Shown: piece after piece, positions 27,801 through 35,563 of the stretch
How the letters are laid out: every line of letters begins with the position of its first letter
Numbering within the stretch: the first letter of the stretch is position 1
NCBI GenBank assembly: GCA_965243525.1
Contig: OZ251568.1
Coordinates: forward strand, 310,001-374,000
Direction of reading: 5' to 3'
DNA from: WTKD01 sp965243525
GTDB taxonomy: Bacteria > Spirochaetota > Spirochaetia > WTKD01
Length of the DNA stretch: 64,000 bases
The notes under the pieces: generated by a model
What the model was told of the DNA's origin: nothing
Database searches by the model: none
The model's input: only the letters and a program-made list of their open reading frames with translations
Position numbers and translations under genes: made by a program

Positions 27801-28913
27801 GGGATTCTCTTCACTGCCGATGGGCTCAAACGCACCACTCAGTTCAATATCGTTTTCAAGTCTGAAGTTTCCATCAAGATCGTCTCGAACCTTCTGCAAA
27901 TCTGCTGCACTGCGAATCAGTGTATGCGCTCCCTGCGCCTCTTCTGTGTTTCCAACACCTGTCTGTTCCGATTGCCATTGCAGCTTCGGCCACACTCCCT
28001 CTCGCATCTCCCACGTATCATCAAAATCCCAACCCGGAAAGTCTTCCTGGGTTATGAGATCACCCGCTTCAGTGCGCACCGGTGAAAACGCAGCCACCCC
28101 TTCGATGTGGTTATTCTCAATTGCGATCCCATGTTCAACAACACCACTGCTTGCTGCATCATCACTAATGCGCACCTCAGAAACACTTCCCTCATCGGGG
28201 CGATATGTCCTGAATTTTGCCGATCCTCTTGCTAGGTCGATCTCGCTTCCTTCAACGTTATTCTCACCCTCCCAATTTGTAGAGGTGTTTGTCTCAATTT
28301 TTCCAGTTTTGATATGCTCTGAAATAACCGACTCTGAAGCAAAAGAATCAGAGCTAATCGATCCGACGTTCAGATCTTGATAATCCAATGGGCTTATCAG
28401 CGCAGTTACCGCCTCCGACCATTCACTAAACGCAATGATATTCGTTGTCTCTCCGGTATCATTTCCATCTTCATCCTGAATCGCAACAGGATCTGAAGTT
28501 TCCACAACAACGCGCACGCGATAATGCACCGGAACAACACGCCTTTGTATCGTACTTGTAGTTCCTGAAGGGGTGCTGGAATCTGCTGCTCCTGGGTCTG
28601 CTGCTCCTGGGTCTGCTGCCTCTGGGTCTGCTGTTCCTGGGGTTGCAAAAAATCTTTGTGTGCTGTCTGTATAGGCTGTTTCTCTAAGTCTTACATACGT
28701 GTCGTATTGAGGAGTATCTGTCTGTGACGGGTCATGCCATTGATCTTCATTTGCTACATCCTCATGGCTAGCGTTAACCTGTAATTCATACGATACATAA
28801 CCCCTATCGCTGCGAACAAGCACCGGTGTCCAACTGACATATACACTTTGTCCATAGGCTTGCACGTGCACTTCGGGGATGGTATCGATGGTCGATTCAT
28901 TTCTTATATTCAT
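24882..28913 (-). CDS. GLUG cassette 3: stand-alone tail-tip-like protein (1343 residues)
   Basis: Same order as cassettes 1 and 2: fibronectin-III-like domain, SISSDSFASESVISEHIKTG linker, GWDFDDTW cap, two GLUG blocks and the C-terminal domain ending TQIGVYI. The first GLUG block matches cassette 2 (27380-27900 against 22040-22560) but is shortened. The second block resembles cassette 1, with a run of GDVSGSG.LGGLVG units peculiar to this copy. The gene is therefore a mosaic of the other two. ATG 28913 has GGAG 7 bases upstream. Confidence 0.72.
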   Translation of the reverse strand: MNIRNESTIDTIPEVHVQAYGQSVYVSWTPVLVRSDRGYVSYELQVNASHEDVANEDQWHDPSQTDTPQYDTYVRLRETAYTDSTQRFFATPGTADPEAADPGAADPGAADSSTPSGTTSTIQRRVVPVHYRVRVVVETSDPVAIQDEDGNDTGETTNIIAFSEWSEAVTALISPLDYQDLNVGSISSDSFASESVISEHIKTGKIETNTSTNWEGENNVEGSEIDLARGSAKFRTYRPDEGSVSEVRISDDAASSGVVEHGIAIENNHIEGVAAFSPVRTEAGDLITQEDFPGWDFDDTWEMREGVWPKLQWQSEQTGVGNTEEAQGAHTLIRSAADLQKVRDDLDGNFRLENDIELSGAFEPIGSEENPFVGVFDGNGKTISGLQIAETDKAGFFAQIGYPEDDYEDDDDSVYQQGFVRNLNLVLVDGDAENPSIAGSAFAGAVAGRNYGRIEAVEVSGGSIQGSAEESRAGGIVGENSGYIKDVTISSNITASEADAVLGGVAGENSGYVSGSTFSGSLERDGQELTDVLIETSIEPAGITYELISSAADLQKIRDDLAGNFKLANDITLSGDFDPIGSEENPFVGILEGNGKTISGLQIAQADEDYVGFFARIGRTDDEEDYDAAANGLVRNLKLELVDGDGENPSITGKEYVGAVAGQSHGRIENCSAEGGYIKGDGYLGGLVGGNSGSITNSSASGAVDLSGEVESGGNRHLYLGGLVGSNSGSITNSSASGRVESSVTIESDRLWYIYIGGLVGSNSGSITNSSVSGTVELIETSPSDRLRYIYIGGLVGYSFGNITNSSASGRVELSGEVESGGNSYLYLGGLVGWNDGSITNSSASGRVELSGEVESGGNSYLSIGGLVGYSYGSIINSSASGDVSGSGRLGGLVGWHNHRGSITNSNASGDVSGSGRLGGLVGYNHYYANITNSSASGDVSGSGWLGGLVGRNHYYANITNSSASGDVSGSGRLGGLVGWNHYYANITNSSASGDVSGSGYLGGLVGYNYYVNITNSSASGDVSGTGELGGLVGRNDDRGSITNSSASGDVTGIGSSNYIGGLAGKNRRDIESSYAIGAVSGSGNSGGLVGENLASGEIQASYFDVELTGQSRGVGSDEGESSIGHYYSLGIPRLGETKLDAFGLAMASPYGPSAYGIHLKGIYPDQEESKERDLRISANTGISHTATVDGEDKMLHDTMHPLQTIDISYLGHLHWINSDAFSNNVTIYNNTATPRIAWTAVEALSIAGTRGVLVRVNASWYSRHNNTSELKVYLRPLGASWNSSTDLPVSGLQGSHWGSRNTQYVSEVVAVPIDPESRKFEFFTDYFGGTGSLNITQIGVYI
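25730..26870 (-). repeat. Tandem GLUG coding repeats in cassette 3
   Basis: The plus-strand phrases CCCACCAGGCCACCGAG and CACTGACATCGCCACTCGCA recur with ~100-base spacing. Units near 25900-26280 are almost the same, differing by one or two codons. Confidence 0.75.
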
Positions 28914-28938
28914 AATTACTCCTTCAAGTCATCTTGCG

Positions 28939-28966
28939 GTATTACAACACCGCTCTATTGTTTCAA
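28939..28966 (-). promoter_or_regulatory. Candidate promoter of GLUG cassette 3
   Basis: TTGAAA, 16 bases, TAATAC on the minus strand, with the GCGGT/ACCGC palindrome over the -10 element. Confidence 0.4.
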
Positions 28967-29185
28967 TCTCTGTTTGTGGATTTTGTATCGACTGTTGCCA
29001 CAGTGACGATTGCACCATGTTTAAACAATCCATTTCTGGCACACAGGACAACACAATCCTTACGCATTAAACCCTACCATGGGTCTGCGTCCAAAATACA
29101 ATCTCATTGGTACTGTGTTGTGGATGCTCTGCGCAACATGGTTGTGTGCAGGGATTTATGTGTGGTTTTGATTGCTTGTGAAATC

Positions 29186-29251
29186 AAAAATCAGGGATGC
29201 AAAATGCCGCTGCATCATGAACATGCTCCACAAGGCGGGCAGCTGCATCCC
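29186..29251 (-). terminator. Intrinsic terminator at the array/cassette border
   Basis: Arms GGGATGCA (29194-29201) and TGCATCCC (29244-29251), with TGATTTTTGATTT following on the minus strand. It would end transcripts coming from 29451-30353. Confidence 0.6.
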
Positions 29252-29275
29252 GGTTGTTGACTAAGGTCGGGCTAT

Positions 29276-29450
29276 GTCGAGATTCGAGCGCAGAAGCCCT
29301 GATTCTTGATTATTCTGATCAGAAAAACACAGTGATTCAACTTGAATCCAAGCCTTGTGGTGAAGCCGACAGTGGCGATTTTAGTCGCTTTTTAAATTGT
29401 CTGCCGGCGAAAAACCCTTTTTTTTAAAGGAAACTATGCTTAAACATCAC
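29276..29450. other. Region just downstream of a variable-protein gene
   Basis: A nested hairpin lies at 29365-29408: outer arms GCCGACAG and CTGCCGGC with one mismatch, inner GCGA/TCGC. It starts about 40 bases after the stop of the FGE-fold gene. Hairpins near the end of the variable region are known in diversity-generating retroelements; whether this one serves that role is unknown. No template repeat is visible here. Confidence 0.35.
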
Positions 29451-30353
29451 CTAAGGTCGGTACACACAGCGGAATCCAACCTCATTATGCCGAGCCCTTG
29501 ATTCAAGATCAAAATCGATCGTGAACACTCCGGTATCTCTCCCACCTGCCCAGCTATGCCCTCGAGATGCAGCAGAATTCTGATTTTCACCACCGAACCA
29601 TTTTCCAAAAGAATGACTGGAGTCATAACCACCAATTGGTTGGAGATCATCGGCAATAACTGAGCCGGATAGCTCTGTTAATTCACGCCAATTACTTGAT
29701 ACATTGCTTTGTTTAGTGGTAAAACCGGTATCTGTGGCATCCCAATCAACCCATTCCCCGATGTTTCCAGCAAGGTCCCAGATTGTGTTTCCGTTTGAAA
29801 GATCATGTCTTCTTCGTTGTTCCCATCCCGAACCTGCTGTCTCTCCTGAATTATTTCCAGTTCCATCATAGGGGTCGGTCTCATCTGTCACTGCTAGGGC
29901 CTCATTAGGCGTTCCATCACTATGTCCTCTGGGGATGTGACCGCTTCCTACGCTACCTCCTGACCAGTTGGAAGCAACACGTTCAATGTCTCTTGCTATA
30001 GTCATCCATTCGGGATTTGAGATAAGGCTAAAGGTGCCAGGGAAATCAGCAGCATTTGGTAGTGCCTCACATTCGCTTTGAGCATCTGGTGGAGTGATGC
30101 TTACCCATGGAGTGTTGCTTGCTTGAGAGGCCGGGACATCGCCAGCACCTATTTTTGCTTCAAACTGCATCACGCAAAAATCATCGGTTCCAAGGGTTGT
30201 GTTCCCGGAAACTGCCACAAACCCCGGGGGACAGTTGATCCTAGATCCCATTTGGCCGGTTCCTGTTTGTCCTCCTGCATCGTTCGGTCCGCATGCAGCA
30301 AGAAGCATAACCACAAGGCCCATACAGGCCAGATATATTCTACTTTTTTTCAT
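29451..30353 (-). CDS. FGE/C-type-lectin-fold lipoprotein, probable DGR variable protein (copy 1)
   Basis: The 300-residue product has a lipoprotein signal peptide (lipobox LLAAC, Cys21) and a Gly/Gln linker. It then has the formylglycine-generating-enzyme type of lectin fold: CPPGFVAVSG near the start, EWMTIARDIERVASNW, GNTIWDLAGNIGEWVDWD, and a C-terminal AGGRDTGVF...GFRCVYRP. The catalytic cysteines of true FGE enzymes are not apparent, so this is likely a binding protein. The last ~75 codons differ from the copy at 33235-34164 almost only at first and second codon positions. This is the signature of adenine-directed mutagenesis in TvpA-type proteins; the mutation mechanism is inferred. 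The start is preceded by GGAGGTATGA. Confidence 0.72.
   Translation of the reverse strand: MKKSRIYLACMGLVVMLLAACGPNDAGGQTGTGQMGSRINCPPGFVAVSGNTTLGTDDFCVMQFEAKIGAGDVPASQASNTPWVSITPPDAQSECEALPNAADFPGTFSLISNPEWMTIARDIERVASNWSGGSVGSGHIPRGHSDGTPNEALAVTDETDPYDGTGNNSGETAGSGWEQRRRHDLSNGNTIWDLAGNIGEWVDWDATDTGFTTKQSNVSSNWRELTELSGSVIADDLQPIGGYDSSHSFGKWFGGENQNSAASRGHSWAGGRDTGVFTIDFDLESRARHNEVGFRCVYRP
29467..29697 (-). repeat. Putative variable region 1
   Basis: Aligned without gaps to 33251-33481 it shows 25 base differences in 18 codons. Of these, 22 are at codon positions 1 or 2, and 16 have A in one copy. The flanks and the intervening invariant codons (WREL, PIGGYDSSHSFGKW, AGGRDTGVF) are unchanged. 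Confidence 0.62.
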
Positions 30354-30482
30354 TCATACCTCCAAATATGCGTATAGATTCCAAGAATTGCCCCCGTTAT
30401 GGCACCTCGTCCACTACACTCTATAGCTGCTGTATCCATTGCGCAAGTGCGCATCACATACACCATTTTGCTAGATGGTTAG

Positions 30483-30511
30483 ATCATAATACACATTGAC
30501 CGAGAAGACAA
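30483..30511 (-). promoter_or_regulatory. Candidate promoter of FGE-fold lipoprotein 1
   Basis: TTGTCT, 17 bases, TATGAT on the minus strand, giving an untranslated leader of about 120 bases. The same sequence occurs at 34291-34319. Confidence 0.5.
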
Positions 30512-30684
30512 ATTCTGTGATTTCTCGCCTGATGTATGTCGTTGCGGTTCCTATCTTGGTTGAATATTGCGAGTATTTTCACTGTCCTGTTCTTGAAAAA
30601 CAGTATTATGGCAATTTGTGGTGGCTCTGCATTTTTGTTGCCCTGGAATTAAGGCTTTCATCACGAATACTCCAGGAGCACCAG

Positions 30685-30750
30685 AAAAATCAGGGATGCA
30701 AAATGCCGCTGCATCATGAAAATATTCCACAAAGCGGCATCTGCACCCTG
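30685..30750 (-). terminator. Strong intrinsic terminator
   Basis: Outer arms CAGGGATGCA and TGCACCCTG, inner arms ATGCCGC and GCGGCAT, then CTGATTTTTCTGG on the minus strand. It lies about 30 bases after the stop of the gene at 30783. Confidence 0.72.
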
Positions 30751-30782
30751 GTTGTTAGTCAACGAAGCGACGCGTTGATCTA

Positions 30783-31493
30783 CTATTTAGTCACTTCAAA
30801 GTATACGTCGTCGAGATATACTTCTCCATTTGAAGGATCTGCTCCGTTGAAAGGATTCCAGAGTCCGAAAGGTGATCTGATGGATGTAAGGTCTAGCGGA
30901 GTATCGCCAGGGGTCGAAAAATCAGCCAAGGGAATCCGATAAGTATACCAATCGCCATCCTTTTCTGGAGCGTATCTATTGGAAGCAATAAAATTCGAAA
31001 GCTCTGTAGAATATCTTGCACCGTTTGTATCGGTGATTCTCAATTCAAAGCGAGATGGAATTGGAAACAGTTTCTGATAGTCAATCGAGAACACAAGGTC
31101 TCCCCCTGCAAAATCCGAGATATCGATAGGATTTCTTGCAGGATCAACAAAATCAAAGCCTCCCCAACTCTGAACGTTCGAAGATTTGTGTTGAAAATTT
31201 ATTCTATACATTTCCGATTTTTCTTTTGGACTTATCGTATTTCCTGCTCCATTAGTGTAATCCCCAGTGTGAACTAGAGAAGTTACTTCACTGTTCCTGC
31301 CCGTAACTGCTAGTGCTGAACTCTCGACCCCAAAAGGCAACAGAAGCGTATGTGTTTCTGAAAACACTCCTCCACGAGTTGTTGTCATTTGGGAGGTCAT
31401 TACTCCTGAACCACCTGCATTGTTTGCCGCACACCCAACAACAATCGTAACCACAAGACCCACGCAGGCCAGATTTATCTTAGTTTTTCTCAT
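30783..31493 (-). CDS. Surface lipoprotein, CBM-like family
   Basis: The start is ATG 31493 (MRKTKINLAC) with GGAGG 6 bases upstream; a longer frame reads through the ribosome site. Lipobox IVVGC, Cys21. The domain has VFSETHTLL, DLVFSIDYQKL, WYTYRIPLADF and EVYLDDVYFE. It lies between the two FGE-fold genes and their accompanying flanks. Confidence 0.7.
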   Translation of the reverse strand: MRKTKINLACVGLVVTIVVGCAANNAGGSGVMTSQMTTTRGGVFSETHTLLLPFGVESSALAVTGRNSEVTSLVHTGDYTNGAGNTISPKEKSEMYRINFQHKSSNVQSWGGFDFVDPARNPIDISDFAGGDLVFSIDYQKLFPIPSRFELRITDTNGARYSTELSNFIASNRYAPEKDGDWYTYRIPLADFSTPGDTPLDLTSIRSPFGLWNPFNGADPSNGEVYLDDVYFEVTK

Positions 31494-31965
31494 TGCATAC
31501 CTCCAAAGTATGTGTATAGATTCCATGGGAGTTGCCAAAATTTATGAACCCCATTGCACACTATATCGCATGCTTTATCCATATAGCACGACCTTATCTA
31601 TTATGCAAGATATATTCCTGCATATGTAAGAATTATTTATGGGGCAGAGTTTGATCGCTGGTGTTCGATGTCCTGTGTGTTGGATGTCTCTTTTGTGGTG
31701 AATCTTCATGCAAATCTGTTGCTTTGATCGATTATCGCAGAATCATCTTCTTATGCGGTTTGCAGGATCTGTGACAGTTTGGGATATTGTATAAAAAGTT
31801 ATGAATTTTCGAGGTTTATTGACCTTGGAATTAGAATTCTTGCTTGCTTAAATTCAAAAAAGGCTAGGAAGATCAAAAACCAGGGATGCAAAACACGTTA
31901 TTTTGCAAAAACACGCCACAAAGCAGTATCTGCACCCTGGTTTCTGTTTCAAAAATCAAACTATC
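31494..31965. other. Intergenic: lipoprotein leader and upstream terminator
   Basis: It contains the leader of 30783-31493 near 31494-31540 (GGAATCTATACACATACTTTGG on the minus strand, in two parts of the family consensus), a gene-free middle, and the hairpin at 31874-31943. Confidence 0.45.
31874..31943 (-). terminator. Strong intrinsic terminator
   Basis: The arms ACCAGGGTGCA and TGCATCCCTGGT pair with one mismatch/bulge, and the stem is followed by TTTTTGATC on the minus strand. Confidence 0.72.
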
Positions 31966-33129
31966 TCAAGGAGTTTCAAAATATAGCTCATCGAGAAAGA
32001 GCGTTCCTGTAGTCACCTCCATGCCGTTAGTATCATGGAAATCAAAAAACTTAATCTCTTTGGTCATGCCAAGGTCTATACCAGAAAATTCAGTCAACTC
32101 AATCTCAACCCTTCGCCAATGGTCAGTTCCTGTAGGAAAATCGGCAACTGTGACCATTCTAGGCGAGCTGTCGATATTATCAGAATTTAAGACAATCTGG
32201 AACGTGACTATATCCATTGGAACAATAACAGAAAACACAAGTTTCCCATTTGTGGCAAAATCGTTAAGATCAATGGGATCAGGCGATGCAAACGAAGCGT
32301 TAAAAGAAGGAGAAAGTGTTACTCTATAGTAGTTTCCGTTTCCACCTACCGCGTTTACATCAATACCATTGATAGATTGTTGCATAGTTTCTTCAGAAGT
32401 TGAGCTATCAATTAGCGTGGTCATGACAGGAGGATAGGCATCTGAATAGAAACCCACCCGTGAGGGTCTGGTTAGCTCCAAATATACCTCATCTAAATAT
32501 ATGGTTCCTGTACTCACAGCCTGATTGTCATGGCTGAAAACAGCAAGCTCCAAAGATTTGAACGCATCATAGGTAGCATTGTAAGAAAAAATATAAGGGG
32601 TTAGGTCAACTGTAAACTGGGTCCAGCCGGATGCTGCAAGAGTAGATGTTTCTCCGGTTATAGCACCGTCAGACGATCCACTAGAGAATCTGCCGGGCAC
32701 TACTATTACTGAACGCGAAAAACTATTAATCATTGTAGGGTCCGCAGCGAGAGAAAAAATTAGTTTTACGCTTTTAGTAAAACCGTCAAAAGCAATAGGA
32801 TCGGGTGCTTCTATTGCAAATGATCCAAACTGATTAATAAGCTCTAGCTGATACATTTCGTTACCTATTGGGTCTAGCAAAACACCACCCACCGCCTCAG
32901 CACTTACCTTGCTAGCTGTTATATCGATAGGTCTTTCGCTAAGAGTTGTAGTAGGAGGATAGGTCTCTGAATAGATGCCTATCCGTCGGAGATTACCTAT
33001 ATCACCCATTCCTGAGCTAGCTCCCATTTGACCGGTTCCTACTTGCCTTCCTGCATCGTTGGGTCCGCATCCAACAAAAAGCATAACCACAAGGCCCATG
33101 CAGACCAGATATATTCTATTTTTTTTCAT
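31966..33129 (-). CDS. Two-domain surface lipoprotein, CBM-like family
   Basis: 387 residues with lipobox MLFVGC, Cys21. Two copies of the family domain follow in tandem: the first opens with IYSETYPPT and closes with GTIYLDEVYLELT near residue 220; the second opens at once with GFYSDAYPPV and closes with GTLFLDELYFETP at the C-terminus. The domain pair explains the decayed stretch at 8523-8928. The leader carries GGAGGTATGA. The upstream FGE-fold gene ends only 105 bases away and no hairpin separates them, so read-through is possible. Confidence 0.7.
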   Translation of the reverse strand: MKKNRIYLVCMGLVVMLFVGCGPNDAGRQVGTGQMGASSGMGDIGNLRRIGIYSETYPPTTTLSERPIDITASKVSAEAVGGVLLDPIGNEMYQLELINQFGSFAIEAPDPIAFDGFTKSVKLIFSLAADPTMINSFSRSVIVVPGRFSSGSSDGAITGETSTLAASGWTQFTVDLTPYIFSYNATYDAFKSLELAVFSHDNQAVSTGTIYLDEVYLELTRPSRVGFYSDAYPPVMTTLIDSSTSEETMQQSINGIDVNAVGGNGNYYRVTLSPSFNASFASPDPIDLNDFATNGKLVFSVIVPMDIVTFQIVLNSDNIDSSPRMVTVADFPTGTDHWRRVEIELTEFSGIDLGMTKEIKFFDFHDTNGMEVTTGTLFLDELYFETP

Positions 33130-33234
33130 TCATACCTCCAAATATGTGTATAGATTCCGAAAATTGTCGTCTTTACAACATCCTATCTATCTACTCTATA
33201 TAGCCGTTGTGTCCATTGCGTAGATGCGCATCAC

Positions 33235-34164
33235 CTAAGGTCGGTACACACAGCGGAATCCAATCTCACTACGTTGAGTATTTGATGTAAAACGAAAATC
33301 GCTCGTGAACACTCCGGTATCTCTCCCACCTGCCCAGCGATGCCCTCGAGATACAGCAGAATTCTGCTCTTCACCACCGTGCCATTTTCCAAAAGAATGA
33401 CTGGAGTCATAACCACCAATTGGTTGGAGATCATCGGCAGTAACTGAGCTGGATAGCTCTGTTAATTCACGCCAACTATTTGATACATTGCTTTGTTTAG
33501 TGGTAAAACCGGTATCTGTGGCATCCCAATCAACCCATTCCCCGATGTTTCCAGCAAGGTCCCAGATTGTGTTTCCGTTTGAAAGATCATGTCTTCTTCG
33601 TTGTTCCCATCCCGAACCTGCTGTCTCTCCTGAATTATTTCCAGTTCCATCATAGGGGTCGGTCTCATCTGTCACTGCTAGGGCCTCATTAGGCATTCCA
33701 TCACTATGTCCTCTGGGGATGTGACCACTTCCTACGCTACCTCCTGACCAGTTGGAAGCAACACGTTCAATGTCTCTTGCTATAGTCATCCATTCGGGGT
33801 TTGAGATAAGGCTAAAGGTGCCAGAAAAACCAGCAGTTCCTGCTAGTGCCTCACATGCGCTTTGAGCATCTGGTGGGGTGATGCTTACCCATGGAGTGTT
33901 GCTTGCTTGAGAGACCGGAACATCGCCAGCACCTTTTTTTGCTTCAAACTGCATCACGCAAAAATCATCGGTTCCAAGGGCTGTGTTTCCGAAAACTGCC
34001 ACAAACCCCGGGGGACAGCTGATCCTAGTTTCCATCTGACCGGTTCCTGAGCTAGCTCCCATTTGACCGGTTCCTGTTTGTCCTCCTGCATCGTTCGGTC
34101 CGCATGCAGCAAGAAGCATAACCACAAGGCCCATGCAGACCAGATATATTTTGTTTTTTTTCAT
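33235..34164 (-). CDS. FGE/C-type-lectin-fold lipoprotein, probable DGR variable protein (copy 2)
   Basis: 309 residues with lipobox LLAAC, Cys21. The linker is longer than in copy 1 because a Gly/Thr/Gln/Met segment is repeated (GTGQMGASSGTGQMETR). The fold motifs are the same, and the stretch from PNEALAVTDETDP to TKQSNVS matches copy 1. The C-terminal region carries a different set of residues at the exposed positions: FGKWHGGEEQNS against FGKWFGGENQNS, and SDFRFTSNTQRSEIGFR against IDFDLESRARHNEVGFR. In such lectin folds these positions form the ligand-binding face. No reverse transcriptase or template repeat lies in the window, so mutagenesis would have to act in trans. Confidence 0.72.
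   Translation of the reverse strand: MKKNKIYLVCMGLVVMLLAACGPNDAGGQTGTGQMGASSGTGQMETRISCPPGFVAVFGNTALGTDDFCVMQFEAKKGAGDVPVSQASNTPWVSITPPDAQSACEALAGTAGFSGTFSLISNPEWMTIARDIERVASNWSGGSVGSGHIPRGHSDGMPNEALAVTDETDPYDGTGNNSGETAGSGWEQRRRHDLSNGNTIWDLAGNIGEWVDWDATDTGFTTKQSNVSNSWRELTELSSSVTADDLQPIGGYDSSHSFGKWHGGEEQNSAVSRGHRWAGGRDTGVFTSDFRFTSNTQRSEIGFRCVYRP
33251..33481 (-). repeat. Putative variable region 2
   Basis: Partner of 29467-29697; see that entry for the counts. The invariant 3-prime end, including six bases past the stop (GTGATG), is shared by both copies and could be the initiation site of retrohoming. Confidence 0.62.
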
Positions 34165-34290
34165 TCATACCTCCAGATATGCGTATAGATTCCAAGAATT
34201 GCCCCGTTATGGCCTCGTTCACTACACTCTATAGCTGCTATATCCATTGCACAGGTGCGCATCACATACATCATTTTGCTAGATGGTTAG

Positions 34291-34319
34291 ATCATAATAC
34301 ACATTGACCGAGAAGACAA
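34291..34319 (-). promoter_or_regulatory. Candidate promoter of FGE-fold lipoprotein 2
   Basis: TTGTCT, 17 bases, TATGAT on the minus strand, about 120 bases before the ATG. Confidence 0.5.
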
Positions 34320-34505
34320 ATTCTGTGATTTCTCGCCTGATGTATGTCGTTGCGGGACCTATCTTGGTTGAATATTGCGAGTATTTTCACTGTCCTGTTC
34401 TTGAAAAACAGTATTATGGTAATTTGTGATAGCTTTGTTGTGGTAGCTCTGCATTTTCGTTGCCCTGGAATTAAGGCTTTCATCACGAATACTTCAGAAG
34501 CACCA

Positions 34506-34572
34506 GAAAAACCTGGATGCAAAGTGCCGCTGCATCATGAAAACATTCCACAAGGCGGCATCTGCACCCTGG
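34506..34572 (-). terminator. Strong intrinsic terminator
   Basis: Arms ACCAGGGTGCA and TGCATCCAGGT with inner ATGCCGC/GCGGCAC, followed by TTTTTCTGG on the minus strand. Confidence 0.7.
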
Positions 34573-34600
34573 TTGTTAGTCAACGAAGCGATGCGTTGAT

Positions 34601-35278
34601 CTACTGTTTGGTCGCTTCAAAGTATACGTCGTCGAGATAGATAATTGCCTCTGGTCCCGCTAGGTAATCACCGGCCTTATCTTTAAACTCTGTGATCCCG
34701 AAATACACCGAAACATCCTCATGGTCTAAATCACCATAGGAATCAAAATCAGACAAGGGAATTTGATACGTATGCCATTTGTTCGCATCTGTTGAGGAGC
34801 GATAATTGCTATTAACGATATCCACCGTTCCCCCACCAGAAAAATTGCCCGAAGCCATTCCAACATTGAGTTGGCCAATTCTTGATTCGAGGTCGCCATA
34901 GTAAATAGAAAACACAATGAATCCATCTGCAAAAGGAGTGAGATCAACAGAGGTTTCTGTATTCCGGAATGACATGCTCCCTCTCTCTGCGTTGAACGTT
35001 ATCTTCAGGAGCCATCTTCCTTCTTTTGGATGTCCAGCACCCGTCATGGGAACCCTTTCAACATCTGCACCTGGAGAACGATTATAGAATATACTTCCCA
35101 GAGAATCATACCTCTCTGAATAGATAGCCTTCTGAATGTTCGTCACTGGTCTGTTTTCTGTTGGGTTGCCCTCCGCTGGATCACTCTTTGGGAAACTGCC
35201 TGCATCGTTGATTGCACATGCAACAACAATCACAGCCACAAGGCCTATGAAAATCAGATATAGTTTATTTTTTCTCAT
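34601..35278 (-). CDS. Surface lipoprotein, CBM-like family
   Basis: Start at ATG 35278 (MRKNKLYLIF), GGAGG 6 bases upstream. Lipobox VIVVAC, Cys21. The linker is Asn/Pro/Glu-rich (EGNPTENRPVTN), longer than in most copies. The domain carries IYSERYDSL, FIVFSIYYGDL, WHTYQIPLSDF and AIIYLDDVYFE, and ends in a lysine-glutamine tail. Confidence 0.7.
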   Translation of the reverse strand: MRKNKLYLIFIGLVAVIVVACAINDAGSFPKSDPAEGNPTENRPVTNIQKAIYSERYDSLGSIFYNRSPGADVERVPMTGAGHPKEGRWLLKITFNAERGSMSFRNTETSVDLTPFADGFIVFSIYYGDLESRIGQLNVGMASGNFSGGGTVDIVNSNYRSSTDANKWHTYQIPLSDFDSYGDLDHEDVSVYFGITEFKDKAGDYLAGPEAIIYLDDVYFEATKQ

Positions 35279-35449
35279 TGCATACCTCCGAAGTATCTGT
35301 ATAGATTTCATGGAAGCTGCCACCGTCTAGCATTTCCATCCGCACACTATCTTGCATACCTCATTCATATAGCACAAATCTGCTACGTGTAATGCATTTT
35401 TTATATATTAGAGATATTTGTAGTATAAAATCAGTTGTTTTTGATTACA

Positions 35450-35537
35450 AAAAACGGACGCAAAAAAGGCATTTCACCTTCCCTGAGTCCGTTTTTGCAA
35501 TCTTGAAGAGGGCGGCGCTGCGCGCCGCCCTCTTCAA
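35450..35537 (-). terminator. Double terminator after the GH17-like gene
   Basis: A perfect 15-base-pair GC-rich stem with a 5-base loop lies at 35503-35537 (TTGAAGAGGGCGGCG and complement). A second stem, AAAAACGGAC with GTCCGTTTTT, spans 35450-35496 and is followed by TTTTTT on the minus strand. Confidence 0.75.
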
Positions 35538-35563
35538 TCTCCACCCATCAATCCTGTCCTTTT

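Larger units (their letters stand above)
28914..29275 (-). repeat. Shared cassette leader block, copy 3
   Basis: It matches 16970-17330 closely up to about 29165 and then diverges towards the form of the lipoprotein terminators (TGCCGCTGCATCATGAA). It is thus a hybrid of the cassette leader and the lipoprotein array flank. Confidence 0.65.
30354..30782. other. Intergenic: promoter and leader of copy 1, terminator of next gene
   Basis: The right end of the gene at 29451-30353 is followed by the shared lipoprotein leader, then a promoter at 30483-30511 and the hairpin at 30685-30750. It is close to 34165-34600 over most of its length. No gene is seen. Confidence 0.55.
34165..34600. other. Intergenic: promoter and leader of copy 2, terminator of next gene
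   Basis: Closely related to 30354-30782, with small insertions near 34425-34450. The promoter is at 34291-34319 and the hairpin at 34506-34572. No gene is seen. Confidence 0.55.

Noticed and set aside
30685..30750. The repeated ~65-base imperfect palindromes behind the genes could be integron attC sites, since the region looks like a cassette array and Treponema integrons exist.
   Set aside because: The elements lack the paired RYYYAAC / GTTRRRY ends that attC sites need, most have a T-run on the coding strand as terminators do, and no integron integrase is in the window.
29451..34164. The two FGE-fold proteins as true formylglycine-generating enzymes.
   Set aside because: The catalytic cysteine pair is not apparent and no sulfatase is nearby; the position-specific variation fits a ligand-binding lectin-like protein.
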